Below are positions 1-7,439 of a DNA stretch of 44,419 nt, piece after piece. Numbering within the stretch: position 1 is the stretch's first letter; each line of letters starts with the position of its first letter. The DNA is from Oligoflexia bacterium (GTDB taxonomy: Bacteria; Bdellovibrionota; UBA1018). A program made the position numbers and the translations under genes. The DNA lies in NCBI GenBank assembly GCA_903895855.1, contig CAITVN010000103.1:1-44419 (forward strand). Reading direction: 5' to 3'. The notes under the pieces are model-generated. The model was not told the origin of the DNA, did not search any database, and saw only the letters and a program-made list of their open reading frames with translations.

Positions 1-1
1 C

Positions 2-34
2 CCCAGTAAACGCCGCTGGCTCAAGTTCAAATGA
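2..34 (+). CDS. possible 3' end of a gene entering from the left
   Basis: Frame 2 reads PSKRRWLKFK followed by a TGA stop at 32-34. The basic, aromatic tail looks like a protein C-terminus, but ten codons are too few to name a family. Nothing else in the first 400 bases reads as a convincing gene, so this may be the end of a coding sequence cut by the window edge. Confidence 0.2.
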   Translation, partial: PSKRRWLKFK

Positions 35-427
35 GATCTTTTTTGTGGTTGAATCAAACTGAGATTTCACCATCTCAAAGGCCGAGTGGAGTTCATACTC
101 GGGTCGGCCACGTGCCAATGAGTACTCGAGTTCGAACAACTAGTAAAAATAGCAACACTAGCCAACCAAACGGAAGCAATGAAAACAACGTTCTTATTTT
201 TAGCGTTCTACTTTGTATCACAATTTTTAAACCTCTGTTCTCACCGAAAAATCTTTATGCCGACCTTTGAGGTACCTACCACCTAACCTACCGCGAGACC
301 TTGCTTAGGGCTTATCCGCCTGACGAATTTTGCTAAAATTGGTTCGCAGGTCAAGCCAGGGGGCCTGGCTGAAGCCATTGCGGCTAGCCCTTGATGTTAA
401 GAAGGGGACCGTCTACGTCTACTATCC
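35..427. other. gene-poor stretch
   Basis: I see no convincing gene here. A 79-codon plus-strand frame at 31-270 has no ribosome binding site and an unstructured, Ser/Asn-rich composition. The stretch holds a strong GC hairpin at 354-370 and, at about 317-350, a sequence related to motifs near 3121, 4710 and 7484. It looks like decayed accessory DNA. Confidence 0.4.
354..370. repeat. perfect GC-rich hairpin
   Basis: AGCCAGG (354-360) and CCTGGCT (364-370) form a perfect 7-bp stem with a GGG loop. It lies about 60 bp beyond the 3' end of the minus-strand gene at 428-1135, so it could act as a transcription terminator, though no T-tract follows it on either strand. Confidence 0.4.
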
Positions 428-1135
428 TTATCCTTTCAATTCAATTGAGGACAAATCCCCTAAAGCATCTAGTTCAGTGCAGATCCGGTAGGCAGTTTCT
501 TGTGATGATCCAAGAGCTTTCCATATTTGATATTTATTCTTGTATTTCCCCAGTGACCTCAAATACGCCACATCAGCTCGATAGTTCGACCCAATAAGTA
601 TACGAAGTTTTAGCCATAAATTTTGCTCAATAACAAATCGAGGCGCCATCAGCTTTTTCCGATCCGCCGTTTCAATCTTATAACTTTGGACCTCAATTTT
701 TTCTAGTATAGGATCCAAAGAGTATCTTTCGATCAAATACGGGTCGCTTTGAGCTTTTAGAAGCGCCGTAACTTCTGAAGTTCGCAACTTTAGAAAGTTA
801 AGCATCGATTCCAAAATATACTGAAAGCGCTTATCCCCTCCTTCTACTTGTCTTCCACTTAAGATGAGCAACCCGACTTGTTGCTTAATATTTTTATCGG
901 TTCCTTTCTCCAAGAGATGCTTCAGTCGTTCGACATTTATCAGGTGCCCAAAATCACCCATCCAAGTCAGGAGCATTTTATAGACTTTTATTTCTTCTGG
1001 AAACAAGGAGCAGACATCAAGAATAAGCTTTTCAGGATCAGGAGATTCTGTTGCAGCTTCGCCATAAAATGCGAATCCAAATCGAATGAGCTTTGACTTC
1101 AATGAGTCAAATGTTGGTTGAATTACCCTAGACAT
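428..1135 (-). CDS. hypothetical protein, partner of an AbiEii-like nucleotidyltransferase
   Basis: This 235-aa soluble, probably alpha-helical protein has no signal peptide or membrane segment, and I do not recognise its family. I chose the ATG at 1135; a TTG at 1141 would add two residues. Its start overlaps the stop of the upstream nucleotidyltransferase by 8 bp (ATGTCTAG), so the two are almost certainly translationally coupled. By analogy with AbiEi/AbiEii and other nucleotidyltransferase modules, one member would be toxin and the other antitoxin. Here the nucleotidyltransferase is the first gene and this the second. The C-terminal part (about 180-235) is rich in Lys, Tyr and Trp (RSLGKYKNKYQIWKALGSS) and could be a helix-turn-helix that binds DNA, but that is inference. 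Confidence 0.6.
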   Translation of the reverse strand: MSRVIQPTFDSLKSKLIRFGFAFYGEAATESPDPEKLILDVCSLFPEEIKVYKMLLTWMGDFGHLINVERLKHLLEKGTDKNIKQQVGLLILSGRQVEGGDKRFQYILESMLNFLKLRTSEVTALLKAQSDPYLIERYSLDPILEKIEVQSYKIETADRKKLMAPRFVIEQNLWLKLRILIGSNYRADVAYLRSLGKYKNKYQIWKALGSSQETAYRICTELDALGDLSSIELKG

Positions 1136-1667
1136 GGCCAAGCTTCTTTCCTAATAAAAGGAATCGTTCTGTGACTCTCTTTGGCCAATACTCAGAGCCA
1201 TCTCTCTCAAGGGTCCATGCGAGAAGTGAATTCAATTCTTCTTTTGTCGGCTTAAGTACAACTAGGTCCTCAAGATCATTTTCGTCCCGGTCACAAAAGG
1301 CAAACAGTTTTGATGCGATAAGATCGAGTCTGCCTAGAATAGAAATCGAAACACATCGCCCAGCATGGATTGGTTCGCACCGATCTTCCCATCCTTTTTG
1401 GAGATCACGCACCAGACTTGCGGGTCCATTATTGAGCCAGTCCGCTCGCAGGTTTAGAACTTTAGCCACCGTTTTTGCTGCTACCTTCACCTCTTCAGGA
1501 AGATCTGGGACAATGACATCCAAATCCCTTGTTTGGCGAAAGGATATTCCAAGTATGCAAAGGGCTCCCCCGCCACAGACTTTTAGGTCGATAGAGGTTG
1601 AATTCTGCTGAACCAGAATTTCATCTAATTGTTTTAAGACCTGAATTAAAAGTTCTGGGGTCAACAT
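1128..1667 (-). CDS. DUF6036/AbiEii-like nucleotidyltransferase
   Basis: This 179-aa protein has the nucleotidyltransferase-fold signature: a Gly-rich loop VCGGGAL at residues 30-36, then RQTRDLDVIVP with the paired metal-binding acids Asp48 and Asp50. A third motif probably lies in GRLDLIASKLFAFCDRDEND (about 110-130), which matches the LxDLxxxKLxAxxxRxxxxDxxDL pattern of AbiEii and DUF6036 proteins. Such proteins usually act in toxin-antitoxin or abortive-infection modules and transfer nucleotides to RNA or protein. The ATG at 1667 sits right beside a 12-bp inverted repeat (1671-1706), so the operon is probably autoregulated. The downstream partner overlaps its stop codon. The family call is fairly sure; which partner is toxic is unknown. 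Confidence 0.75.
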   Translation of the reverse strand: MLTPELLIQVLKQLDEILVQQNSTSIDLKVCGGGALCILGISFRQTRDLDVIVPDLPEEVKVAAKTVAKVLNLRADWLNNGPASLVRDLQKGWEDRCEPIHAGRCVSISILGRLDLIASKLFAFCDRDENDLEDLVVLKPTKEELNSLLAWTLERDGSEYWPKRVTERFLLLGKKLGHV

Positions 1668-1670
1668 ACT

Positions 1671-1706
1671 ATATAGTTTAAACCATTACACTGTTTTAAA
1701 CTATAT
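1671..1706. promoter_or_regulatory. operator-like inverted repeat upstream of the nucleotidyltransferase pair
   Basis: ATATAGTTTAAA (1671-1682) and TTTAAACTATAT (1695-1706) are perfect 12-bp inverted arms around a 12-base spacer, ending four bases from the start codon of the minus-strand gene. Each arm contains GTTTAAAC or a one-base variant, and a further GTTTAAAC lies at 1812-1819 on the other side of the intergenic region. Placement and symmetry fit an autoregulatory operator; the AT-rich core may double as the -10 region. Confidence 0.6.
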
Positions 1707-1842
1707 ATTTGTAACTATCCGATATTATGACTGTTCATCCGAGACGGAAACTAAACCGCGGTTCGATACGATCAAGATCGGTTGCTGTTGAAGCGGTGGG
1801 CTGAAGAGGTGGTTTAAACTTCTTTAAAAAATGTGTTCAAAA

Positions 1843-1860
1843 AGCATACGATTGTATGCT
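1843..1860. promoter_or_regulatory. operator-like palindrome upstream of the HTH-MNT gene
   Basis: AGCATAC (1843-1849) and GTATGCT (1854-1860) are perfect 7-bp arms with a 4-base spacer, ending 11 bases before the GTG start at 1872. The first gene product carries an N-terminal winged helix, so autorepression at this site is a reasonable inference. Confidence 0.55.
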
Positions 1861-1871
1861 AAACTGATACA

Positions 1872-2462
1872 GTGACTTCTTTGGCCGATATTGTTGGATC
1901 TAAGAGTAGAGCAGAGGTGTTTCGCTTGCTGTTTGAGAAGCCAAACTTTGAGCTATACCTGCGTGAATTACATAGACTTTCGGGGCTTTCTATTCGCCCC
2001 ATTCAACAAGAATTGAACAACTTGCTCGCGGTGGGCCTAGTAAAGGCTCGTAAAGATGGAAACCGCGTTTATTATAGTGCGAATACTGAGAATCCCCTTT
2101 TTCCAGAAATTCGTAGCCTTGTCGAAAAAACAACTGGCTTACACTCCATACTCAAAACCATATTAACAGATCCAGACATCCAAATCGCATTCATTTTCGG
2201 ATCTTTAGCCAAGGGCACCGATCGTCCTGGCAGCGACTTAGATCTTTTTGTAATAGGTGACTTAGGGTTAAGAAAACTAACAAAGCTCCTAAGCGGAGCT
2301 TCTGACCGACTAGGGCGAGAAATCAATCCTCACGTGATGCCTACTCAAGAGTTTTCACGCAAGCTTCACAGTAAAGAGCACTTTGTTTCAAGCATTGTTA
2401 AATCTCAAAAAATATTTGTCATAGGAGATGAAAATGACCTTAGTCGACTGGGTAAAAAATGA
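1872..2462 (+). CDS. HTH-MNT nucleotidyltransferase antitoxin
   Basis: This 196-aa protein joins two domains. Residues 1-70 are an ArsR-like winged helix with the wing KARKDGNRVYYSAN. From about 103 there is a minimal nucleotidyltransferase (MNT) domain with the motif GSLAKG (110-115), ten residues, then SDLDL with Asp122 and Asp124. In HEPN-MNT (type VII) systems the MNT partner neutralises the HEPN toxin by adding AMP to it; here the fused HTH also suggests transcriptional control. The start is GTG at 1872, beside the palindrome at 1843-1860. The gene overlaps the HEPN gene by 29 bp, so the pair is an operon. It lies head to head with a different nucleotidyltransferase module. Confidence 0.85.
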   Translation: MTSLADIVGSKSRAEVFRLLFEKPNFELYLRELHRLSGLSIRPIQQELNNLLAVGLVKARKDGNRVYYSANTENPLFPEIRSLVEKTTGLHSILKTILTDPDIQIAFIFGSLAKGTDRPGSDLDLFVIGDLGLRKLTKLLSGASDRLGREINPHVMPTQEFSRKLHSKEHFVSSIVKSQKIFVIGDENDLSRLGKK

Positions 2463-2868
2463 TTGGCTCAAGACCCACCAAACCAGCAAAGAAGAAATTC
2501 AGGGTCTTTGGTCTATCGTCGAGCGCGAGTTAAAAGATAGTCAAGTCGAAGGAATTTCTTCTGACGGACAATTCAACCACGCGTATCGAGCTGCGTTAAC
2601 CCTTGCAACAATTCTATTGTATATTTCGGGTTATGCACCTACGCGCACTCAGTCACATCACCACAGAACTATTGAAACGATTCCGAAAATTTTAGGGACT
2701 CAAACGAAAGATGACGCCGCATACTTACAAAACTGTAGAGCCAAACGAAATGCATCTGAATATGATGCTGACAATGAGGCCAGTAGTGCCGAGGCTGACG
2801 AGTTAATTCAATTTGTAAAAGAATTTAAGAGCATGGTCAAAGATTGGGTGAAAAATCGCGGCTTCTAA
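2434..2868 (+). CDS. HEPN-domain toxin, variant motif
   Basis: This 144-aa helical protein matches the HEPN fold in size and in its position right after an MNT gene. The usual RNase motif R-x4-6-H is not visible; instead RAKRNASEYD sits around residues 102-111, the RxxRNxxxYD variant of some HEPN proteins. The Tyr is a plausible AMPylation target. I chose the ATG at 2434 because AGGAG (2423-2427) lies six bases upstream; an ATG at 2428 touches that ribosome binding site directly. In the family the HEPN protein cleaves RNA and is inhibited by its MNT partner. Without the His, activity may be changed or lost. Confidence 0.75.
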   Translation: MTLVDWVKNDWLKTHQTSKEEIQGLWSIVERELKDSQVEGISSDGQFNHAYRAALTLATILLYISGYAPTRTQSHHHRTIETIPKILGTQTKDDAAYLQNCRAKRNASEYDADNEASSAEADELIQFVKEFKSMVKDWVKNRGF

Positions 2869-3225
2869 AAGGATAGTCATTTTCACCCCTGGACCCGCGC
2901 AATCAACTCACTTACCCGACCTTTTACGATCCAGTCGATTTTGGGGTTGATGGTCACATTTCGTACTGGGCTGCCAGAGTGAATCGCTACGTTCTCAAAT
3001 CCAGATGCTGGCTTCGCTATCAAGAGCTCTATCTGCAAAATTTCATGCCTCGGAGCCAACTCTCAAATCCGCGGCCCTTAAGACTAAAGCCCGACTTCTA
3101 GAGCACTCGCTTCGCTCGTTTTTAGCCAAAAATCGTCAGGCAAAGACATTAATCCTAGTGCATCAGATAGCGGTGGCATAGACTGGTTAGGTTGGTTTGG
3201 TTCATGATTCAACGAGGAACTCAAA
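2869..3225. other. intergenic stretch with short open frames and a repeat-like motif
   Basis: No clear gene is present. One frame is open from about 2876 to 3103 without an obvious start, and a 58-codon ATG frame spans 3005-3181 without a ribosome binding site. Sequence 3090-3110 (CCCGACTTCTAGAGCACTCGC without its last base) resembles 5221-5241, and 3119-3141 carries, in reverse, the TTTTTGGCTAAAA motif also seen near 4715. This is probably debris of a mobile element. Confidence 0.35.
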
Positions 3226-3534
3226 ATGAAACGCTTTCAAATTACGGCTCTTGTCGGTCTACTTTCTTTCGGATTCATTTCATCAGCATTGTGTCTTGAA
3301 GAAACATTTACGGTAACTTGCCCTCCAAAAGCCAAGGTGCAAATTTTGGCGACGGTCGTTAAGAACCCTGAGGCACTCAGCATTACTAAATTCCCAACAA
3401 GATTAGAAAATAACTTGCTCGCCTACACGAACATCAACTCCTGCTTGTGTTCGAAAATGCACCAAACCCTGGCAAATCGCTCGGTAACTGTAATTACCCA
3501 TGGTGAAGCGAACAGCGACCTCATAAATTTCTAA
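3226..3534 (+). CDS. small exported protein
   Basis: This 102-aa protein starts at ATG 3226 behind a good ribosome binding site (GAGGA about nine bases upstream). It has a Sec signal peptide: MKRF, a hydrophobic core ALVGLLSFGFISSA, and likely cleavage after the Ala-Leu-Cys-Leu region near residue 25. The mature part has three Cys (TCPPKAKVQI, SCLCSK) that could form disulfides in the periplasm. I recognise no family. It stands alone between the toxin-antitoxin modules and a convergent lipoprotein gene. Confidence 0.65.
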   Translation: MKRFQITALVGLLSFGFISSALCLEETFTVTCPPKAKVQILATVVKNPEALSITKFPTRLENNLLAYTNINSCLCSKMHQTLANRSVTVITHGEANSDLINF

Positions 3535-3696
3535 AAAAGAAGCGAAAACTCAAAAATGAGTCACCAGATATTTATCTCAAACCTTTTGGACTCAAGACCC
3601 GAATCGTTCTTGAAAATGTTTCATGAACAGATCTCAAGAAAAAGCGTTTTCTGCTCGCAGAAAGTCACTAAAACAAAGATTCGAACTAAGGAACTT

Positions 3697-4536
3697 TCAA
3701 TACTCAAGCTTGATCTCAAAATTCTTGACGATCGCTTTCGGGCCGAGCGTGCGGCTCTCTATGTTTAAGAATGGACAGATTTTAGAAAGGTTGAGTTGGC
3801 GCCGAAACTCGACTCGATAAGCGGCGGCTTTCGAGTGTTCAGCGAGAGCGGTGACTGATTGAGACTGAACTTCATTTTCAATCTCAGGTACTTTCCAACT
3901 CGCGTTTTTCTTTGTTCTCAATAAAATGTCGACCTGATCGATGACTGCGGCCATTGAGATTTGGGTTGGCGCCACTATTACAAATTTCGAATTCGGATTG
4001 AGCTCTCGAAACTGTTCGATGCTAGAATTGAACACAAAATGCAATACTGCAACTGGAGATCCCTCCATTTGAAAAAACGGGGTGCTCAGTAATTCAAAGA
4101 TGGTGCATGAATTCTCATTGTCTTCTTTACAGCGTTCTGCGTGTTTCAATGAATCATCAAGAGAACTGCAAAACCCATGATTCATTGAAGCCACAAACTG
4201 TGCAAGTCTAACCTCAGCCAAATCTTCAACGGCGGGCTTAATTCCAACGACCCATCCCGATTCGGTCTTCTGTGCTTCAATTGAGCCGTGAAAACTCAGA
4301 GGTAAAGTAAGGCTAGGGCTCGGGGTAGGCTCAGAAGCCGTAGTATTCGAGGCTTCGCTCGCTGCGACAGTTGGGTTCGTCGACGGCTCAGAGCCCAGTT
4401 GCTCTGGTTTTGGCGGCTGTTTGGACTGGCTTTGAGTTACCGCCGGTGTTTGCGAATCGCTGCTCGATTTTCCGCATGAGGCGAACACTGGCAACATAAG
4501 AATCGTGAGTTTTAGTAAAACATGCATCGGCTTCAT
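3697..4536 (-). CDS. exported lipoprotein of unknown function
   Basis: This 279-aa protein begins at ATG 4536, seven bases after a GGGGG ribosome binding site; the open frame continues 12 codons further upstream without support. The N-terminus MKPMHVLLKLTILMLPVFASCGKSS is a type II signal peptide with lipobox FASC and the lipid-carrying Cys at residue 21. A low-complexity Ser/Thr/Pro/Gln linker (about 22-80) follows, then a folded domain with four or five Cys (MNHGFCSSLDD, AERCKEDNENSCTIF, SKICPF). Ser after the acceptor-region Gly favours outer-membrane sorting, but the rules in this group are not known to me. Tandem 17-bp repeats at 4648-4686 lie upstream and may regulate it. Confidence 0.7.
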   Translation of the reverse strand: MKPMHVLLKLTILMLPVFASCGKSSSDSQTPAVTQSQSKQPPKPEQLGSEPSTNPTVAASEASNTTASEPTPSPSLTLPLSFHGSIEAQKTESGWVVGIKPAVEDLAEVRLAQFVASMNHGFCSSLDDSLKHAERCKEDNENSCTIFELLSTPFFQMEGSPVAVLHFVFNSSIEQFRELNPNSKFVIVAPTQISMAAVIDQVDILLRTKKNASWKVPEIENEVQSQSVTALAEHSKAAAYRVEFRRQLNLSKICPFLNIESRTLGPKAIVKNFEIKLEY

Positions 4537-4647
4537 AATTATACCCCCTGAGTGTAATCCGTCTAGCTTCACAAGACTGCGTGGTCAAGAGGTGAGATCG
4601 ATTTCTCAAAAAAAGTTTTACCTTAATTGGTTGTGATTTCAATTGTT

Positions 4648-4686
4648 TGTGGACTTTTGGCCACTCAGGTGTGGACTTTTGGCCAC
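4648..4686. repeat. two tandem 17-bp direct repeats
   Basis: TGTGGACTTTTGGCCAC occurs at 4648-4664 and again at 4670-4686, separated by TCAGG. Each copy is itself an imperfect palindrome (GTGG...CCAC). The pair lies 110-150 bp upstream of the lipoprotein start at 4536. It could be a two-site operator, or one end of an IS21-type element, a family known for multiple short terminal repeats; no istA or istB remnant is visible. Confidence 0.6.
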
Positions 4687-4891
4687 AAATCCGAAGCCGA
4701 GTTTATCGACGGATTTTGGCTAAAAATGCAATAAGCGAGTGTATATCACTACCGCGAAATCGATGTTGATGATGGTTGCAATTCATTGCACAAAAATGGT
4801 TTAATTTCGCCTGGGTACCTCTGCTCTTACGAAGGGGTTCTTCAGTAGTAATTGAAATTTATCTAAACAAGTACGAATCAGTTAGAAAGGA

Positions 4892-5053
4892 CTATCTATC
4901 GTTCTCTAATTCGCGACAAATTTGCGCATCGAATTCACTTGCAGATATTTGAAAGTTTTCGGCATTTTCTGCCTCTTGTTTCATTGGTTTTGCTTCTGTC
5001 TTAATTATCGCCCTATTTAGGTTTTTTAGAAATTCGGTAGAATACCTAAATGC
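4892..5053 (-). pseudogene. possible gene remnant or small ORF
   Basis: The minus strand is open stop to stop for 53 codons and reads like protein (YSTEFLKNLNRAIIKTEAKP ... ENAENFQISASEFDAQICRE). The only ATG is at about codon 23 of the frame and would leave a 30-aa peptide. It may be the 3' end of a decayed gene. I recognise no family, and chance is a real alternative. Confidence 0.2.
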
Positions 5054-5106
5054 CTAAGAAAAAGTACTTAGATGATCAAGCAAACCGAGTGATGTCGTGG
5101 TGACTG

Positions 5107-5241
5107 ACCTTGAAGTTAGGTCAGGTTTCGCGAGCCTAACCCGAGTTCGCTTTCGAGCGTGAGGTTGCCACCGAAACTGTGAACTAGAGAAAACGAGGTC
5201 GGCAACCCAAGACCTAGAACCCCGCCTCTAAGAGCACTCGC
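5107..5241. other. cluster of inverted repeats, possible structured RNA or MITE
   Basis: Within 135 bases I count four perfect pairings: GACCT 5107-5111 with AGGTC 5118-5122; GTTAGG 5115-5120 with CCTAAC 5135-5140; GGTTGCC 5163-5169 with GGCAACC 5201-5207; and AGGTC 5196-5200 with GACCT 5211-5215. The first two pairings compete and so do the last two. The block ends with CCCGCCTCTAAGAGCACTCG (5221-5240), which resembles 3090-3110. No open frame explains it. Confidence 0.35.
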
Positions 5242-5339
5242 CAACCACACCGGCTCAAGAAGAGTATGAATTTTAAGAAATTACCGTCACGGGTTGTTAC
5301 CAATCTACAGCAGCATAGAACGAAGGGACAATTCAATGG

Positions 5340-7439
5340 TTAGCGATTTCTTATCGTCAAAGACCAATCGCCGTAAATCACCCAGGGATAAGCATTCTTT
5401 GCGCTCACGAGTGAGTCATCAGCCACGTTGGTGAGTGAAGCATTTTGGCTACTCTTTAGAAAATAGGCTTTGAGGCCGTGTCCGAGGGTCTCACCGATGC
5501 CAAGAGCATTGCTGACTCCATCAGGCCAATCGTACGAAACAACCGATCGACCAACGACGGCTAGACCATTGGTAAAGTGAAGCAAAGACTCGGCGCCTTG
5601 ACGTCTTCCAAATAGAGTGTCAGCATCGACTCCCTTGGTTACTGTTGTATTGCCCATGAGCGAGGTGCTCTCGCAGCCCTCGTGTACGTAGATTCGCGGA
5701 CCAGAATTTTCAAGTTTCTTGTTTTCATAGAGAGTTCGATAGAAATAGAAATCTGCTGCCGTGAGCGATGCCGAATAATTAGGCGATACTATGGTTTCAC
5801 TACCTTGAATTGTAGCCGAAAATTTCCATGATTTACCCATCGTGCTAAAAGCCTCTGCTGAAGATGACCCACCGAAGGTAGAGTGTAACGGTGTCGAGTG
5901 GGCCTTCACACCTCGAAGTATTGCCGGCACAGTTAGCCACCTTGCTAACTGTACGGTGGTTGCTTGCTCGACCACCAAACCTAGCGTCTTGGCCTCGTCA
6001 AAACTGAGATTGGCCCAACTGGGGTTTCCTTGCTTAATGTTGTTTTCATAAAGGCCGCCATCAGCTAGATCAAAACTAATCGAAGCCGGCCTCATTAATG
6101 AGGCAGGAAGGGTCAGAGCCGTTCGATAAGCGTGATTTCGCGCAAAGTATTCGCGCAATAGTTTTTGTTCGAGTGAGAGGTCAGGGCTCCAGAGGCAATC
6201 AAAATCATCGGTATCAGGAGCGAACGATAAACACGATTTTTCCTGCTGCTTTTCTTTGACCTTGACGTCGAGATTCGCAGAATCGAAGGTCACAGTTTGC
6301 GGTACACCGTTTAGAATCAACTTCTTTTTTTGGTCTTTGCCAACCAGCGTGAGGTCAGGCGAGAAAGCAACATGTCTTGCGTTGATTCTTGATACTAAAA
6401 TATCGGGAATTGAAATAGGATTAGGGTTAAGCTTATCACTGGCTGAAACCTCAGCATTAGCCGGTGGTTTTAGTAAAAGCGTACACTTGGCGCATTCGCC
6501 GATGCTAGTGACGTCAGCCAGGCCGGTCAGTAATTCTGCGGGATCACCTCGAAAGCTCATTTTTGTACCCGACGTATAGAAATTGAGAACAAAAGGCGAG
6601 TCATCTAAATAAAAGAAGTCAACCCGAACCTTATTTTCGATAATATCCTTACCGAACATTCGAACTGCGTAGGCCGCATTAAGATTACTGGTGGGATTTT
6701 TCATTAAGATCACCATCAAGCCCGTCATCTTCGCTTTTTTTATATAGCGAGACTCCCAGTCGCCATCGAGATCAGACAAAACAATGTCGGCAACATCGCC
6801 CGATTGCGCGGTCGACACCTGCACGGCAAAAGGGTTTCCATTTAGCACGAAGTTCTTTAAGCTTTTACTAACCGGGGCGCCATTAACAAACATCAGGCCG
6901 GCATCGGGATCATTCATCGCTTTATGACGTAGCACTTTTCGCGCTATGACCGCAGACGAAAAATCACCCACCAGGGTAAGTGCGTAGAATTTTGGATACA
7001 GTCTCTTCACCTCTTTTAGAAACTGCCTCAGTGCAAGCAAGTTTAGACCATCTTGATCTTCAGGGCCTTTGTACAATTGAACCCGAACAATTCTTGCTGA
7101 GTAGCCCTCTGCCTCTAGGTCGTTTGCATACTGAACCACTGACTGCGCAACGCTACCAGCGGCGCCCTCGACTGTGTTCAGTATGGGAAGAGCCGTATGA
7201 GTGATGCGGTCTTCAACTAGAATCACCACCAGAGGTTTGTCGGGCTCTGGCTCTTTTGCGCTGTAAAGAGCGCCAATCTTGAGAATTTCCTGAATTCCGT
7301 CTTTGTCGTAATCGTAGGCATCGAATTTTTTTGTTAACTCGAGCCATGGGCCTGCGTAGCTAATCTGAATAGAGGCACTCAGCAAAAAAAATATACCTAA
7401 AGTAGTGTAGATTACTGCATTCTTTGCGTATGTCATCAT
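5340..7439 (-). CDS. secreted gingipain-like (C25 family) caspase-fold protein
   Basis: This 699-aa protein has a Sec signal peptide (hydrophobic core VIYTTLGIFFLLSASIQ, cleavage near YAGP). An EF-hand-like segment DAYDYDKDGIQEI follows. The body resembles peptidase C25: FYALTLVGDFSS (strand plus GD turn), SDLDGDWESRY, IPDILVSRI, a candidate nucleophile in YVHEGCESTS (Cys about 589), then GAESLLHFTNGLAVVGRS and the family-like C-terminal ending WVIYGDWSLTI. The classical GHG histidine of gingipains is not obvious; the His next to the Cys (HEGC) or one in KAHSTPLHSTFGG may replace it, or the protein may be inactive. Likely periplasmic or secreted. It stands alone. The start may be either of two adjacent ATGs (7439 or 7436). 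Confidence 0.6.
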   Translation of the reverse strand: MMTYAKNAVIYTTLGIFFLLSASIQISYAGPWLELTKKFDAYDYDKDGIQEILKIGALYSAKEPEPDKPLVVILVEDRITHTALPILNTVEGAAGSVAQSVVQYANDLEAEGYSARIVRVQLYKGPEDQDGLNLLALRQFLKEVKRLYPKFYALTLVGDFSSAVIARKVLRHKAMNDPDAGLMFVNGAPVSKSLKNFVLNGNPFAVQVSTAQSGDVADIVLSDLDGDWESRYIKKAKMTGLMVILMKNPTSNLNAAYAVRMFGKDIIENKVRVDFFYLDDSPFVLNFYTSGTKMSFRGDPAELLTGLADVTSIGECAKCTLLLKPPANAEVSASDKLNPNPISIPDILVSRINARHVAFSPDLTLVGKDQKKKLILNGVPQTVTFDSANLDVKVKEKQQEKSCLSFAPDTDDFDCLWSPDLSLEQKLLREYFARNHAYRTALTLPASLMRPASISFDLADGGLYENNIKQGNPSWANLSFDEAKTLGLVVEQATTVQLARWLTVPAILRGVKAHSTPLHSTFGGSSSAEAFSTMGKSWKFSATIQGSETIVSPNYSASLTAADFYFYRTLYENKKLENSGPRIYVHEGCESTSLMGNTTVTKGVDADTLFGRRQGAESLLHFTNGLAVVGRSVVSYDWPDGVSNALGIGETLGHGLKAYFLKSSQNASLTNVADDSLVSAKNAYPWVIYGDWSLTIRNR

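Larger units (their letters stand above)
4537..5339. other. 800-bp gene-poor stretch with repeats and inverted repeats
   Basis: No long gene is present. The stretch holds two copies of a 17-bp sequence (4648-4686), a diverged TTTTGGCTAAAA motif near 4713-4724, a stop-to-stop minus frame at 4892-5053, a 17-codon plus ORF at 5051 (MPKKKYLDDQANRVMSW), and a cluster of inverted repeats at 5107-5241. The mixture looks like remains of one or more mobile elements. Confidence 0.4.

Noticed and set aside
31..270. 79-codon plus-strand open frame
   Set aside because: No ribosome binding site, low-complexity Ser/Asn composition and no recognisable domain; it lies in decayed-looking DNA.
3005..3181. 58-codon ATG frame in the intergenic region, rich in Ala, Leu and Lys
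   Set aside because: No ribosome binding site, and the competing frame at 2876-3103 is equally open; noted only as possible debris.
3556..3768. 70-codon plus-strand frame overlapping the end of the lipoprotein gene
   Set aside because: No ribosome binding site and it runs into the coding region of the opposite-strand lipoprotein; probably chance.
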